DNA of 64,000 nucleotides from Paracoccus indicus (GTDB lineage: Bacteria; Pseudomonadota; Alphaproteobacteria; Rhodobacterales; Rhodobacteraceae). Position 1 is the first letter of the stretch, and the number at the start of each line of letters is the position of its first letter. The notes beneath the pieces are model-generated. The model saw nothing but the letters and a program-made list of their open reading frames with translations, made no database searches and was not told the DNA's origin. This document shows, in pieces, positions 47,326-55,203 of this stretch. The translations under genes were made by a program, and so were the position numbers. The stretch covers positions 124,001 through 188,000 of the forward strand of contig NZ_PYWA01000001.1 of the NCBI RefSeq assembly GCF_003056335.1, written 5' to 3'.

Positions 47326-48381
47326 TCAGGCTGGAATGTCGCGGTCCAAAGGCGCGCGCGATCCGGGATCGCGGATGGTGTCGCCGGGGATGAAGGTCGG
47401 GTTCAGCGCGATGATGCGGTCCTCGGGGCCGGCATCCTTGCCCGCGACCAGCCGTGCCGCACGCCGCCCGATATCGACGCGCCGCGCATCGGTCGTGGCC
47501 AGCCGCATCGGCAGCCCGTCCAGCAGATCGACACCGTTGAAACCCGCCAGCCCGATCCGTCCCGGCACGTCATAGCCCTTGTCGATGCAATGCAGCAGCC
47601 CGCCCGCCCCGATCATGTCGTTCGAGAAATAGAGGAAATCCAGTTCCGGCGCGCGCGACAGGATGCGTTCGGTCAGTTCGCGGCCCTTCAGCAGCGACGA
47701 TCCGCCCTGATAATACTCTCGCGCCTCCAGCTGGACGCCGGCCCGCGACAGGCCTTCCTCGAAGCCCAGCAGGCGTTTGCGGGCCCGGTGGTCTTCGGGC
47801 ATATGGGTGCCGACAAAGCCGATCCGGCGATAGCCTGCGGCCAGGATGCGGTCGGCCATTTCCCGGCCCGCGCGGATATGGCTGATGCCGACCAGGGTAT
47901 CGATGCCCTCGCCGTCCACATCCATGATCTCGATCACGGGGATGCCGCTGTTCTGCAGCATGGCACGCGATGCCTTGCTGTGTTCCAGCCCCGCAAGGAT
48001 CACCCCCGAGGGCCGCCAGGACAGCATGTCGTAGAGCACCATCTCCTCGCGCGCGGGGGAATAGTTGGTGACGCCGATCACCGGCTGCAGGCCCGTGTCG
48101 TCCAACTCCGCCGAGATGCCCCCCAGCACGTCGGGAAAGACCAGGTTCGACAGCGAGGGGATCACCACCGCGATCAGGTTCACCCGCTGGCTGGCCAGCC
48201 CGCCCGCGATCTTGTTGGGAACGTATCCCAGCATCTTGGCCGCGGTCAGCACCTTCTCGCGCGTCGCGGCCGAGACATCGCCGCGGTTGCGCAGCACGCG
48301 GCTGACGGTCATCTCGGAGACGCCCGATGCCTCGGACACGTCACGAAGGGTCAGAGGGCGGCGCGGGCGTGTGGGGATCAT
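47326..48381 (-). CDS. LacI family transcriptional regulator (GntR/gluconate type)
   Basis: A 351-aa regulator. HTH LTLRDVSEASGVSEMTVSRVLRNRGDVS, hinge PNKIAGGLASQRVN, then a periplasmic-binding-fold domain with VVIPSLSNLVFPDVLGGI and FSNDMIGAGGLLHC. It resembles gluconate-utilisation repressors, but no sugar genes are in the window, so the ligand is open. A LacI-type operator lies upstream. Confidence 0.87.
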   Translation of the reverse strand: MIPTRPRRPLTLRDVSEASGVSEMTVSRVLRNRGDVSAATREKVLTAAKMLGYVPNKIAGGLASQRVNLIAVVIPSLSNLVFPDVLGGISAELDDTGLQPVIGVTNYSPAREEMVLYDMLSWRPSGVILAGLEHSKASRAMLQNSGIPVIEIMDVDGEGIDTLVGISHIRAGREMADRILAAGYRRIGFVGTHMPEDHRARKRLLGFEEGLSRAGVQLEAREYYQGGSSLLKGRELTERILSRAPELDFLYFSNDMIGAGGLLHCIDKGYDVPGRIGLAGFNGVDLLDGLPMRLATTDARRVDIGRRAARLVAGKDAGPEDRIIALNPTFIPGDTIRDPGSRAPLDRDIPA

Positions 48382-48410
48382 GGGACCGGTTCTTCAAATG
48401 GGTCCGACGA

Positions 48411-48424
48411 TGTTAGCGAAACCA
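48411..48424. promoter_or_regulatory. Candidate LacI-type operator
   Basis: TGTTAGCGAAACCA, an imperfect palindrome with the central CG and outer TG/CA usual for LacI-family sites, 30 bases upstream of the regulator. Suggests autoregulation. Confidence 0.4.
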
Positions 48425-48497
48425 TCACGCAGCGACAACCGTGACGAAGCTGCCGCTTGCCAAAACCCCGCCCGGCCCGTTAAACGTCGCCTCAGGC

Positions 48498-48574
48498 GGC
48501 CCCGTGGCTCAACTGGATAGAGCAGCCCCCTCCTAAGGGGCAGGTTACAGGTTCAAGTCCTGTCGGGGTCACCA
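48498..48574 (+). tRNA. tRNA-Arg (anticodon CCT)
   Basis: Full cloverleaf: acceptor GGCCCCG/CGGGGTC, D arm GCTC/GAGC, anticodon stem GCCCC/GGGGC with loop CTCCTAA giving CCT, T arm ACAGG/CCTGT with TTCAAGT, and an encoded CCA. It reads the rare AGG codon. A prophage begins at its 3' end. Confidence 0.97.
48551..48574 (+). other. Probable left attachment site (attL) in the tRNA 3' end
   Basis: The integrase gene and prophage genes begin just past the tRNA, and tyrosine integrases commonly use the T arm and acceptor end. The matching attR would be a copy of this stretch beyond the right edge; none is seen inside the window. The exact core is inferred. Confidence 0.5.
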
Positions 48575-48748
48575 ATGAAATCAACAGCCTATAAGAATAC
48601 AACAGCTTCTTAGGGATTTGCCCTTAGGTTCACCGAACCAACTGAGGGGGCCAAATTCGATCTAGTTTACATGACCACTAGAATTGGACTATGCGGCGCT
48701 CTAGGGTTTTGATGACGGCAGGCAGGCCGCTGATTGGGGAGAACACTG

Positions 48749-49555
48749 ATGTCCTTTAGTCCCGTTGCAGGCCATCATGCTATCATAGAGGTGGTTTTTG
48801 AACTCGCCTTCTCTCGGCCTTGGAGCGGTGAAGAACTTCAAAAAATCGAAGCTGCACATCCCGAATGGGAAGATGATCTTCCCAGATCCTCCAAAACCCA
48901 GACACACAAACTCACTATGGATAACGGCGGCACGCCTGTGTGGACCCCTGGGAATGGCGTCGCCTTCGAGAGCTTTCAACGAAACGGCCAAGTTGCATGG
49001 CGAATGATGTTCGAGAACAACATCGCTGTGGTCAATTGTCTAGTTTACGACGGCTGGCGAAATGTCTGCCCGACCTCAATTCGCCTACTTAGATCGGCAC
49101 TGAATTCCGCAAATATTGGCGGCGACCAACATATAAACAGTATCTCTTTGCAGTATATAAATGCCTTCGCTTGGGAAGGGCCTATTGAGGAATATCAGAT
49201 TTCTGATTTGCTCAGAGACAACTGTAGAGAGCTTCCTGCTGCAATATTTGATCGATCAAGTCACCTGTGGCACCAATATTCCGGATGGTTCGAGCAAGGC
49301 GATAATGGCATTGCCGGTCGAACCCTGAAAAAAGTTCATTTTGATGGTTTGGAAGATCTAAATGGCGCGGCTCATGTAAGATGCGATGCTACGTTAAGGC
49401 GCGATTGTGCTACGCCAGTCAACGCCAAGTTTGCTATCAAAAATGAACTGGCGCAGATTGAAGAAACATTTTCTGATCTCCATCTTGAACTTAAGGCGTT
49501 GATGAGAACGCTGCTAAGCGACGGAATGGTCGGAAAAGTAAGTCTAGGTGAGTGA
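48749..49555 (+). CDS. TIGR04255 family protein (cargo gene 1)
   Basis: A 268-aa protein. The N-terminal HHAIIEVVFELAFSRPW resembles the TIGR04255 opening (IVEAVFEIRF), and YINAFAWEG in the middle resembles the conserved RYINxF block. The family has no known activity but is common in variable islands. GGGAG precedes the ATG. Low GC unlike the flanking chromosome. First of three genes with gaps of only 5 and 7 bases. Confidence 0.7.
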   Translation: MSFSPVAGHHAIIEVVFELAFSRPWSGEELQKIEAAHPEWEDDLPRSSKTQTHKLTMDNGGTPVWTPGNGVAFESFQRNGQVAWRMMFENNIAVVNCLVYDGWRNVCPTSIRLLRSALNSANIGGDQHINSISLQYINAFAWEGPIEEYQISDLLRDNCRELPAAIFDRSSHLWHQYSGWFEQGDNGIAGRTLKKVHFDGLEDLNGAAHVRCDATLRRDCATPVNAKFAIKNELAQIEETFSDLHLELKALMRTLLSDGMVGKVSLGE

Positions 49556-49560
49556 GTGTC

Positions 49561-50178
49561 ATGTATCAAACGTTTGCACCGAACAACGGAAGCTTAGGAT
49601 TTGTGTTGGCCGATGGTGATCACGCCCTCTCGCGACATGAGCCAACGGTTTCACATGCACTTACCATTGCACGAGGCTACCCAGCCCCGCCCAGATCTGT
49701 ATCAAATGCAACAGGCGTCCAGGCGCTTGCAGGAGCGTTGGTAGTCTTAACGGTATGTTTACCAAACTCCACCCATGCTTCTCCTCGAAACGTTGAGGTA
49801 GTTAGGGCGAACGCGCCGATTGTCGCGGCTTGGTCGCCTTTGCGGAGACAAGCTCGGATGGAAATGGAGTCGTATTTTGGTTTGTCGGATGGTTGGGATG
49901 GCAACGATAGCGTTGGAATACCTCGCCAAACTATAGGTGATGCTCTTGCGTTCTTGGCCCGCCTCCCAAGTTCCGTTTCGGAACCTAGCGCGGGTGCCAC
50001 CGAGGATGGACAGGCAGAATGGTACTGGAAATCGGAACGTGGCCTAGCAACGGTAAGTTTCCGAAATGGCCGAATGAGCTACTACGCTAGAACGCATGAA
50101 CAGCTGGTTCGCGGTTCGGAGACCTCGAATTCAATGACCTTGCCTCAGGACCTTATCGACGCTCTAAAGAATATTTGA
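49561..50178 (+). CDS. Unknown protein with GWDG motif (cargo gene 2)
   Basis: A 205-aa protein. A weakly hydrophobic segment lies at about 53-68. The C-terminal half has LSDGWDGNDSVGIPRQTIGD (108-127) and then a beta-rich WYWKSERGLATVSFRNGRMS (154-173), resembling an unclassified family with a GWDGxGA start seen in islands. ATG 49561 lies 5 bases after the previous stop; a GTG at 49552 is possible. No enzyme motif seen. Confidence 0.6.
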   Translation: MYQTFAPNNGSLGFVLADGDHALSRHEPTVSHALTIARGYPAPPRSVSNATGVQALAGALVVLTVCLPNSTHASPRNVEVVRANAPIVAAWSPLRRQARMEMESYFGLSDGWDGNDSVGIPRQTIGDALAFLARLPSSVSEPSAGATEDGQAEWYWKSERGLATVSFRNGRMSYYARTHEQLVRGSETSNSMTLPQDLIDALKNI

Positions 50179-50185
50179 GACTTTT

Positions 50186-50653
50186 ATGACTTGGTCAGCG
50201 CCTCGGGACGAGAGCGAACCGGCTCACAACACTGTTTATGGCCCCGTCGACCACACTGAAGCGGTTGGCAGGGTAGTGTGCAATCCTAGGCATGTACGCA
50301 AGGATGGATCTGTGAAGCCTTGCTGCTTTGGAGAAACCGATGTGAAGCAGCGCGGCCTTTCTTTATTTCGCTTGCAGTATATGGACGAAGAGTTCCAAAC
50401 ATCTCAAGCCTCAGCAATATGCCAAATTAAGCCGGGCGAATGCTTCGAAAAGATACTGGTTAGCGATGCATCAAGAATTCGTTCTCTAGTGATACCTAAT
50501 GAAGTTCAGGCCTTGGCGGTCTTGGATGACCCCGCGCCCGAGGCAGGCACGGTACCGGCAAATGATGCTCATGCTATTGCGGTGGCAAAGGTCGAAATGA
50601 ATGAGGAAGACTTATTGATGATCCGCACGGAGCTTCAGCTAGTCTTCACCTAA
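50186..50653 (+). CDS. Unknown protein with CNPRHVRKDGSVKP motif (cargo gene 3)
   Basis: A 155-aa soluble protein. The block VCNPRHVRKDGSVKPCCFG and GLSLFRLQYMDEEF (about 31-70) is the only part that looks like a conserved family pattern (HPxH-DG-VKxxAF...LSVxR). The tail is acidic. Third of the co-directional cargo genes; it lies 7 bases after gene 2. No function recognised. Confidence 0.6.
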   Translation: MTWSAPRDESEPAHNTVYGPVDHTEAVGRVVCNPRHVRKDGSVKPCCFGETDVKQRGLSLFRLQYMDEEFQTSQASAICQIKPGECFEKILVSDASRIRSLVIPNEVQALAVLDDPAPEAGTVPANDAHAIAVAKVEMNEEDLLMIRTELQLVFT

Positions 50654-50708
50654 CTAATGGACACATTAATGATCTTCGTAGTCTCACTTATACAAAAAAT
50701 TTAAGTAC

Positions 50709-51695
50709 TTACCCCACTTCCAATGCACCGGCGGCGGCGCGTAAATATGTGGGCGAAAACCTAGCATACGTTGAGCGCGTTATAGAAGGGTTGGTATGCC
50801 CTAGGTACTGAGCAATCTCTTCCATTGGGACGCCTGCTTCAGCCATCAATCGTCCTGCAGTCCGACGCAAATCATGGGGCGTACAGTGTTCAATCCCTGC
50901 CCGCTTCACCGCAGCATTGAACCCTGTCTTGATCGACCCGACTGGTCGGCCGCCCCATTCGATCACGTAACGCGACAGCGCCGCCTCTTGGGCTGACTGG
51001 AGTGCAGCCATAAGGGTGCCGTTGATTGGCACGGTCGCCCTACCCTTCTTCGGCCCTATGTCATTCGTGGCTAGTTTGATCAGTCTACGGTCCAGATCGA
51101 CGCGATCCCAGGTGAGCTCAAGCAAAGCGCCGATCCGCCCGGCCGTCGTCACCATGAGCAAGATCGCCAAGCGAATGTGAGGATCTCCAGTAGCCGCCAG
51201 CAGCCGGACCAGTTCATCGCGGTCCAGATAGCGTTCGCGCGGTGGTGGGGTCTGCGGCATTTCGATCCGCGGGGCGCTGCGGATCAGCTTGGACTTGACG
51301 CCCCAAGATAGTGCCGTGCGCAGACAGCCCATTTCCGTGCGGATCGTGCCATCCTTGCGGCCAGCCTGGCGTCGCCCGGCCATGAAGCGACGGCAATCAT
51401 CCACCGTGATCTGTTCCGGTGTCAGGTGGCCGAATACGGGAAGGACGTTTTTGCCAACCTGCGCGAGTTTCGCCGCTTGGCGCCGGCCTTCGACTTCGGC
51501 CTGATAGGCCATCCATATTTGCTCGACCGTCACACCAGTCGGTGGCGCGGCCAGGCGAAGGATCAGGTCCCGGGCTTCGCGCTCGGCATCCTTCTGCGTG
51601 TGTGCCTCAAGGCGATAACGTCGCCGGGTTCCGTCCTCGTCGTTCCACATGACGACGAATCGTCCTTTGAGACGTCCGATCCGATAATCCCGCAT
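50709..51695 (-). CDS. int: Prophage tyrosine integrase
   Basis: A 328-aa phage integrase. Catalytic residues: Arg 187 (TAGRIGALLELTW), His 274 and Arg 277 (HDLRRTAG), His 300 (YLGHTNPSI) and Tyr 310 (STYARF). An N-terminal arm-binding domain and SAM-like core-binding domain precede them. It points toward the tRNA and overlaps the excisionase gene by 133 bases. Confidence 0.95.
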   Translation of the reverse strand: MRDYRIGRLKGRFVVMWNDEDGTRRRYRLEAHTQKDAEREARDLILRLAAPPTGVTVEQIWMAYQAEVEGRRQAAKLAQVGKNVLPVFGHLTPEQITVDDCRRFMAGRRQAGRKDGTIRTEMGCLRTALSWGVKSKLIRSAPRIEMPQTPPPRERYLDRDELVRLLAATGDPHIRLAILLMVTTAGRIGALLELTWDRVDLDRRLIKLATNDIGPKKGRATVPINGTLMAALQSAQEAALSRYVIEWGGRPVGSIKTGFNAAVKRAGIEHCTPHDLRRTAGRLMAEAGVPMEEIAQYLGHTNPSITRSTYARFSPTYLRAAAGALEVG

Positions 51696-51847
51696 TCGTA
51701 ATCCTCTACCGCCTTCGCCGTTATCCGCATCATCCGACCGACTCGGAAAGCGGGCAAGGTCCCACTACGGATCATGGCCCGGACCGTCTCGCCACTGCAA
51801 TCCCAACGATCGGCCAACATTTCAGGGGTGTAAGGTCGTACGGTCAT
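51563..51847 (-). CDS. xis: Excisionase / AlpA-like HTH protein
   Basis: A 94-aa MerR-type winged HTH: YTPEMLADRWDCSGETVRAMIRSGTLPAFRVGRMMRITAKAVEDYE. It matches excisionase-family DNA-binding domains. The C-terminal third is encoded within the start of int in another frame. Likely directs Int toward excision. Confidence 0.8.
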   Translation of the reverse strand: MTVRPYTPEMLADRWDCSGETVRAMIRSGTLPAFRVGRMMRITAKAVEDYECGIIGSDVSKDDSSSCGTTRTEPGDVIALRHTRRRMPSAKPGT

Positions 51848-52533
51848 CCAACCATCTCCTTAGCTTCGGCGGCATGACCGCCCCATTGAATGGCACACGC
51901 ATCAGCCACGCCGTGGAAGGTGCGGCTGCGGATCTTCCAACGATTTGGCCCCGGAGGCGCGCGGTGGATCGCGCTCCACGCTTTCCATTCATCACTGCCT
52001 CGCTCTGGCTCGGGCAGGCGGTTCGTAGCCGTCAGCGATGGGAGGCCCCTCAGATAGAAGCCTGTCGCCTTGTAGGCCGGCTCGCCGAACCAGAAAGGCT
52101 GGACGATCTGCGGGGCTGGCAGGTCAGACGGCATCCGTTCGCGCGCAAGGTCGTTCATCTCGGGGTTCTCGATCGCCACGCGTTCGATAGGCGCGCGCCA
52201 GCAGTCGATGAACAAGCTGACGCCCTCCTCGAACTCTGCCCTCATGCACTCAACCGTGCGTCCCTTCGGCAGCTGCTTGGGCTGGGTCCATTTGCCGGGA
52301 CCAGACATCCACCGGCGGCCAGACCGGCACAGGCGCGTGCACGGCGGATGCATCACGGCCATCAGATCCCAGCCATCGTCCAAGATCTCGCGCACGTCGC
52401 CCCGGATGTGGCGGTTGCTGCCATCCTCGGCCGGCAGCAGGTCGCAGGACCAGACGTCGTGGCCGCGCGCGGCAAAAGCGCGGCGCATGACGCCGGACGT
52501 CTCACAAGCGATCAAGATGCGCAGGGCGGTCAC
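51844..52533 (-). CDS. Phage DNA methylase-like protein
   Basis: A 229-aa protein with a SAM-fold start LRILIACETSGVMRRAFAARGHDVWSCDLLPAEDGS and MHPPCTRLCRSGRRWM, resembling a C5-cytosine methylase PC motif. IENPEMNDLARE and the KATGFYLRGLP block are typical of a phage family often called DNA cytosine methyltransferase, though the activity is not established. GTG start overlapping the upstream stop. Confidence 0.7.
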   Translation of the reverse strand: MTALRILIACETSGVMRRAFAARGHDVWSCDLLPAEDGSNRHIRGDVREILDDGWDLMAVMHPPCTRLCRSGRRWMSGPGKWTQPKQLPKGRTVECMRAEFEEGVSLFIDCWRAPIERVAIENPEMNDLARERMPSDLPAPQIVQPFWFGEPAYKATGFYLRGLPSLTATNRLPEPERGSDEWKAWSAIHRAPPGPNRWKIRSRTFHGVADACAIQWGGHAAEAKEMVG

Positions 52534-52988
52534 GCTGCCTTCCCCTGCAGGTTCATCCGCATCACGGCGCCCGCAAGGGTGTCGAGATTGCCCGCGTCGA
52601 TCCAGCGCGACACCGTTCCGGCGGGCACGCCCAAGGCCCGATCCAACGCGCTTTGTGACGGCCATTCATGGCTGCCGACGCGAACCGGCTTGCAGCGGCT
52701 GGTGTTTGGCCTGCCGGGCTTTGCGCCAAGCCGATCGAGGTTGCCATGCTGATTCAGGTGATAGGAGATCGTGCTTTTCGACCTGCCGGCGGCCAAGGCT
52801 GCCTTCACCTGGCTGGCGAAGGCCTTGCCCCGCAGCTGGCAGGGATTGCCAAGCGGAAGGACACCTCTGCGACGGCGCTCGACCCGGCACGTGTCGCGGT
52901 TCGCCTTTCGGCAGGCACTGCACCTGCACCCGCGGCCTTTATAGGCGTAGATCGTGCCATGCTTGATGGGACCGGGGCGGCGGCTCAT
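52530..52988 (-). CDS. Phage protein with Cys-rich N-terminus and HTH
   Basis: A 152-aa basic protein. Cys 21, 23, 26 and 34 (KGRGCRCSACRKANRDTC) probably bind zinc; the same HGTxxAYKxxGCRCxxC pattern is common in phage proteins. A second half has SQSALDRALGVPAGTVSRWIDAG, an HTH. Probably DNA-binding; role unknown. Confidence 0.65.
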   Translation of the reverse strand: MSRRPGPIKHGTIYAYKGRGCRCSACRKANRDTCRVERRRRGVLPLGNPCQLRGKAFASQVKAALAAGRSKSTISYHLNQHGNLDRLGAKPGRPNTSRCKPVRVGSHEWPSQSALDRALGVPAGTVSRWIDAGNLDTLAGAVMRMNLQGKAA

Positions 52989-53185
52989 GACTGGCGACCC
53001 CTCACACTCCGATCACGCGCCTCGATGATGCGGCAGCATTCGGCGCCAAGCTCGCGGGCCAGCGGCATGTCAATCGGGTCAAGGCCGCAGTAGCGGTCGA
53101 TGACGCCGACCATGGCGGCGGTGATCTCGTTGCGTTCATCGGCGCTAAGCCGAATAGGCATTTTCTGACTGGTGGCGTTGGTCAT
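52985..53185 (-). CDS. Hypothetical phage protein (66 aa)
   Basis: Small soluble helical protein (SADERNEITAAMVGVIDRY). Overlaps both neighbours by 4 bases. Not recognised. Confidence 0.55.
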   Translation of the reverse strand: MTNATSQKMPIRLSADERNEITAAMVGVIDRYCGLDPIDMPLARELGAECCRIIEARDRSVRGRQS

Positions 53186-53304
53186 TCCGGCTTCCTTTCC
53201 GCAGGGTGAAGGGCGTCCTTGACGCGCTGATGCAGCATCAGGTTTTCGGTCATCAGCTTGCCGAGGATGTCAGGACGAATTGGCAGGTTTTCGAGGATGG
53301 TCAT
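53182..53304 (-). CDS. Hypothetical phage protein (40 aa)
   Basis: Starts MTILENLPIRPDILGKLMTE. One amphipathic helix. ATGA overlaps with the genes before and after support it being translated. Confidence 0.5.
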   Translation of the reverse strand: MTILENLPIRPDILGKLMTENLMLHQRVKDALHPAERKPE

Positions 53305-53573
53305 GCGCTGAACCTCAGTTCGGTCGGATCGGCCATGCCGTGCAGGGTCTGTTCGATGTCCGCGCCACGTTCGGTGCGGCTGCTGCGCGCCCTGTCGGTC
53401 CAATTCTTTTCGCGCAGAACCCGCGCAACGTGGCGGCCAGACAGGTTCCAAGCACTGGCGGCGGGATACCGGCTGGACAAATCCTCGGCGATTTGGGCCG
53501 CGCTGCGGGACCAACCGTGCAGATCGCAATCGTGCTTGATGAACGCCGCCAGGGCCATGCTGCGCGGGCTCAT
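53301..53573 (-). CDS. Hypothetical phage protein (90 aa)
   Basis: Starts MSPRSMALAAFIKHDCDLHG. Contains WSRSAAQIAEDLSSRYPAA and GRHVARVLREKNW, which could form a winged helix. Its ATG overlaps the stop of the upstream gene. Not recognised. Confidence 0.55.
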   Translation of the reverse strand: MSPRSMALAAFIKHDCDLHGWSRSAAQIAEDLSSRYPAASAWNLSGRHVARVLREKNWTDRARSSRTERGADIEQTLHGMADPTELRFSA

Positions 53574-53761
53574 GCGAAGATCCACCAGACGAAGGCACCG
53601 CCGCAGAATGTTCCCAGAATTCCAGCCATGAAGGCGAGCATGTCGCCCTTGGTCAGCACGGGGCGCAACGGATCGGGAAAGCTGTCGACGGCGGGCAGGT
53701 CGATGGGCAGGTGGCCCCCTGCCCCATCCGGGCTGTCATCGATCTTGTCGCGCACATCCAT
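53570..53761 (-). CDS. Small phage membrane protein (63 aa)
   Basis: Starts MDVRDKIDDSPDGAGG; one C-terminal membrane helix (LAFMAGILGTFCGGAFVWWIF). A possible superinfection-exclusion or lysis-related protein, but this is a guess. Confidence 0.55.
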   Translation of the reverse strand: MDVRDKIDDSPDGAGGHLPIDLPAVDSFPDPLRPVLTKGDMLAFMAGILGTFCGGAFVWWIFA

Positions 53762-53961
53762 CAGAGCGGCCTCCGCGTAACGTTCGCCGCGCTGCGTCGC
53801 TGGACGATGCGGAAGCCCGCGTGATTGGCGGCGACCAGCCATGCCATGCGGCGGATGCTTTCGGGCAGGCGGGCAGCCAGATCAGGCGACGCCACGAGCG
53901 CCATCGCATCGGCGACAGCGGCAGGCGTCACAGGAAGGGACAGGTTCAGGGTCGGGCGCAT
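53761..53961 (-). CDS. Hypothetical phage protein (66 aa), first gene of the left operon
   Basis: Starts MRPTLNLSLPVTPAAVADAM with GGAG eight bases upstream. Lies just downstream of the left operator cluster, so it would be the first product of the leftward early operon. Not recognised. Confidence 0.5.
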   Translation of the reverse strand: MRPTLNLSLPVTPAAVADAMALVASPDLAARLPESIRRMAWLVAANHAGFRIVQRRSAANVTRRPL

Positions 53962-54003
53962 GGCCGTGATCTCCATCGGGTTGCGATAGGATCAAAAGCT
54001 ATG

Positions 54004-54068
54004 TTGGCAAATGCCAAACGTCAATCTCTAAAGTTGGCAATCGCCAAATTTCGATCTAGGATTGGCAA
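54004..54068. promoter_or_regulatory. Left operator cluster of the prophage switch
   Basis: TTGGCAAATGCCAA at 54004-54017, TTGGCAATCGCCAA at 54034-54047 and a half site TTGGCAA at 54062-54068. They precede the leftward operon, in the position of lambda OL. Confidence 0.85.
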
Positions 54069-54195
54069 TAGGGGTGAAGCTTGTGCAGTATGCGCATGTT
54101 CGCTTAATGTTCTTATTGAGAGGGTATCGAGGACACCATGATTAGCGGAGGCAGCTTCAAAGACATCCTGGATCAGCTATCAGACGAATCACTGA

Positions 54196-54540
54196 TCAGT
54201 CTTGCGCGCTGCCTTCGCTTTCCTGCTGAGCCAAAAGAAACCGGGCAAATCCTTCCAACTGCTTCTGCTGATCTGGTGCCAACCGGTCGAAAGTCGACAA
54301 AATCCAGTTCTTAGCAGACTGCGGATCCGGCTCATCACCATAAATCAGGTAGCTTACCGTCACGCCTAGCGCGACTGCTACTCGCTCAATGTCGGGCCCG
54401 TTTGGCTTCGCGTTATCGCGAATGAACCATGGGTTAAGACGGTGATATGGTATGTTTGTCCGGCGCGCCAATTCGGCCCGGTTCAAGCCCTGCTGGTTCA
54501 TAAGCGCGTCAATGCGCTGAGCTATTGCACTCATTTTCAT
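54196..54540 (-). CDS. CI-like prophage repressor (HTH_XRE)
   Basis: A 114-aa protein. HTH: IDALMNQQGLNRAELARRTNIPYHRLNPW with VAVALGVTVSYLIYGD. The C-terminal 45 residues are helical, with no S24 protease domain, so RecA-stimulated self-cleavage is not expected. It lies between two operator clusters with the same palindrome. Likely binds TTGGCA-nn-TGCCAA. Confidence 0.85.
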   Translation of the reverse strand: MKMSAIAQRIDALMNQQGLNRAELARRTNIPYHRLNPWFIRDNAKPNGPDIERVAVALGVTVSYLIYGDEPDPQSAKNWILSTFDRLAPDQQKQLEGFARFLLAQQESEGSAQD

Positions 54541-54556
54541 AGATTAAGAATAGCTT

Positions 54557-54615
54557 TAGGCGATTGCCAAGCGCAATTTGGCAATCGCCTATTGACTATA
54601 GTTGGCAATTGCCAA
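54557..54615. promoter_or_regulatory. Right operator cluster of the prophage switch
   Basis: Three sites: TAGGCGATTGCCAA (54557-54570), TTGGCAATCGCCTA (54578-54591) and the perfect palindrome TTGGCAATTGCCAA (54602-54615), spaced 21 and 24 bases centre to centre. They lie between the repressor gene and the first rightward gene, in the position of lambda OR. Confidence 0.88.
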
Positions 54616-54626
54616 ATATAGCACAC

Positions 54627-54908
54627 ATGGATGCAAACACGATCATCTCTGAGATTGAGCAATATAGCGCCGCCAGCGGCCTCAAGGCTTCTACGGTCTG
54701 CCAACGAGCCTTTGGCAACGCGCGTTACTTGAACCGCCTTAATTCCCGCCTTGAGCGACTGAACGAGGAATTGGAACGGTTCAGATTGTTCGCGGCAAAC
54801 AACCCGCCAAATGCGGATGGTGTGAGAACGCAACCTGATCATCAACCTTTTAACCAAGAGCCCTCTCATGACACTTCCCCTGCAAAGACTGCGCCTGACG
54901 CAGCCTGA
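54627..54908 (+). CDS. First gene of the rightward operon (Cro position)
   Basis: A 93-aa protein starting MDANTIISEIEQYSAASGLK, with KASTVCQRAFGNARYLNRLNSRLE resembling an HTH and then a helix. It directly follows the right operators, where Cro would be, so it may be the lytic repressor. No clear family. Confidence 0.6.
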   Translation: MDANTIISEIEQYSAASGLKASTVCQRAFGNARYLNRLNSRLERLNEELERFRLFAANNPPNADGVRTQPDHQPFNQEPSHDTSPAKTAPDAA

Positions 54909-55203
54909 CGGCGCGTGCCGTCAAATGTCCCAGGCCAACCCGTTTGACGGTCGCGGTCGCGGTCGCGATGCCGCCCGCCGCGCCCATCTGGATCACGGCG
55001 CCGATCGCGCTGCCTTCTTGCGCCGCTGGTCGCTGCTGATGATCGCCAGCTTTGCCAGCCGCGAGGTCTGCGCCGTGCATTTCGGCGTCACCTTCCAGAC
55101 GGCCTGCAATTGGTTCGACGGGCTGAACGCGCCCTATGGCCACCATGTCGATCACGCGACGCGGACCTTGGCCCGTTACGCCGAGATCATGCAGGGCGAA
55201 TGA
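54868..55203 (+). CDS. Phage regulatory-type HTH protein
   Basis: A 111-aa basic protein. ASREVCAVHFGVTFQTACNWFDG resembles an HTH, followed by PYGHHVDHATRTLARYAE. It overlaps the previous gene by 41 bases; a start at 54925 (MSQANPFDG) would avoid most of that. Probably early control. Confidence 0.6.
   Translation: MTLPLQRLRLTQPDGACRQMSQANPFDGRGRGRDAARRAHLDHGADRAAFLRRWSLLMIASFASREVCAVHFGVTFQTACNWFDGLNAPYGHHVDHATRTLARYAEIMQGE

Noticed and set aside
51844..52533. Full restriction-modification system around the phage methylase
   Set aside because: No restriction endonuclease gene is adjacent and the protein belongs to a stand-alone phage family.
54138..54314. 58-codon plus-strand frame (MISGGSFKDILDQLSDESLI) with a weak ribosome site
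   Set aside because: It lies mostly antisense to the repressor gene, ends inside it and has no recognisable family. Not enough evidence to call it a gene.
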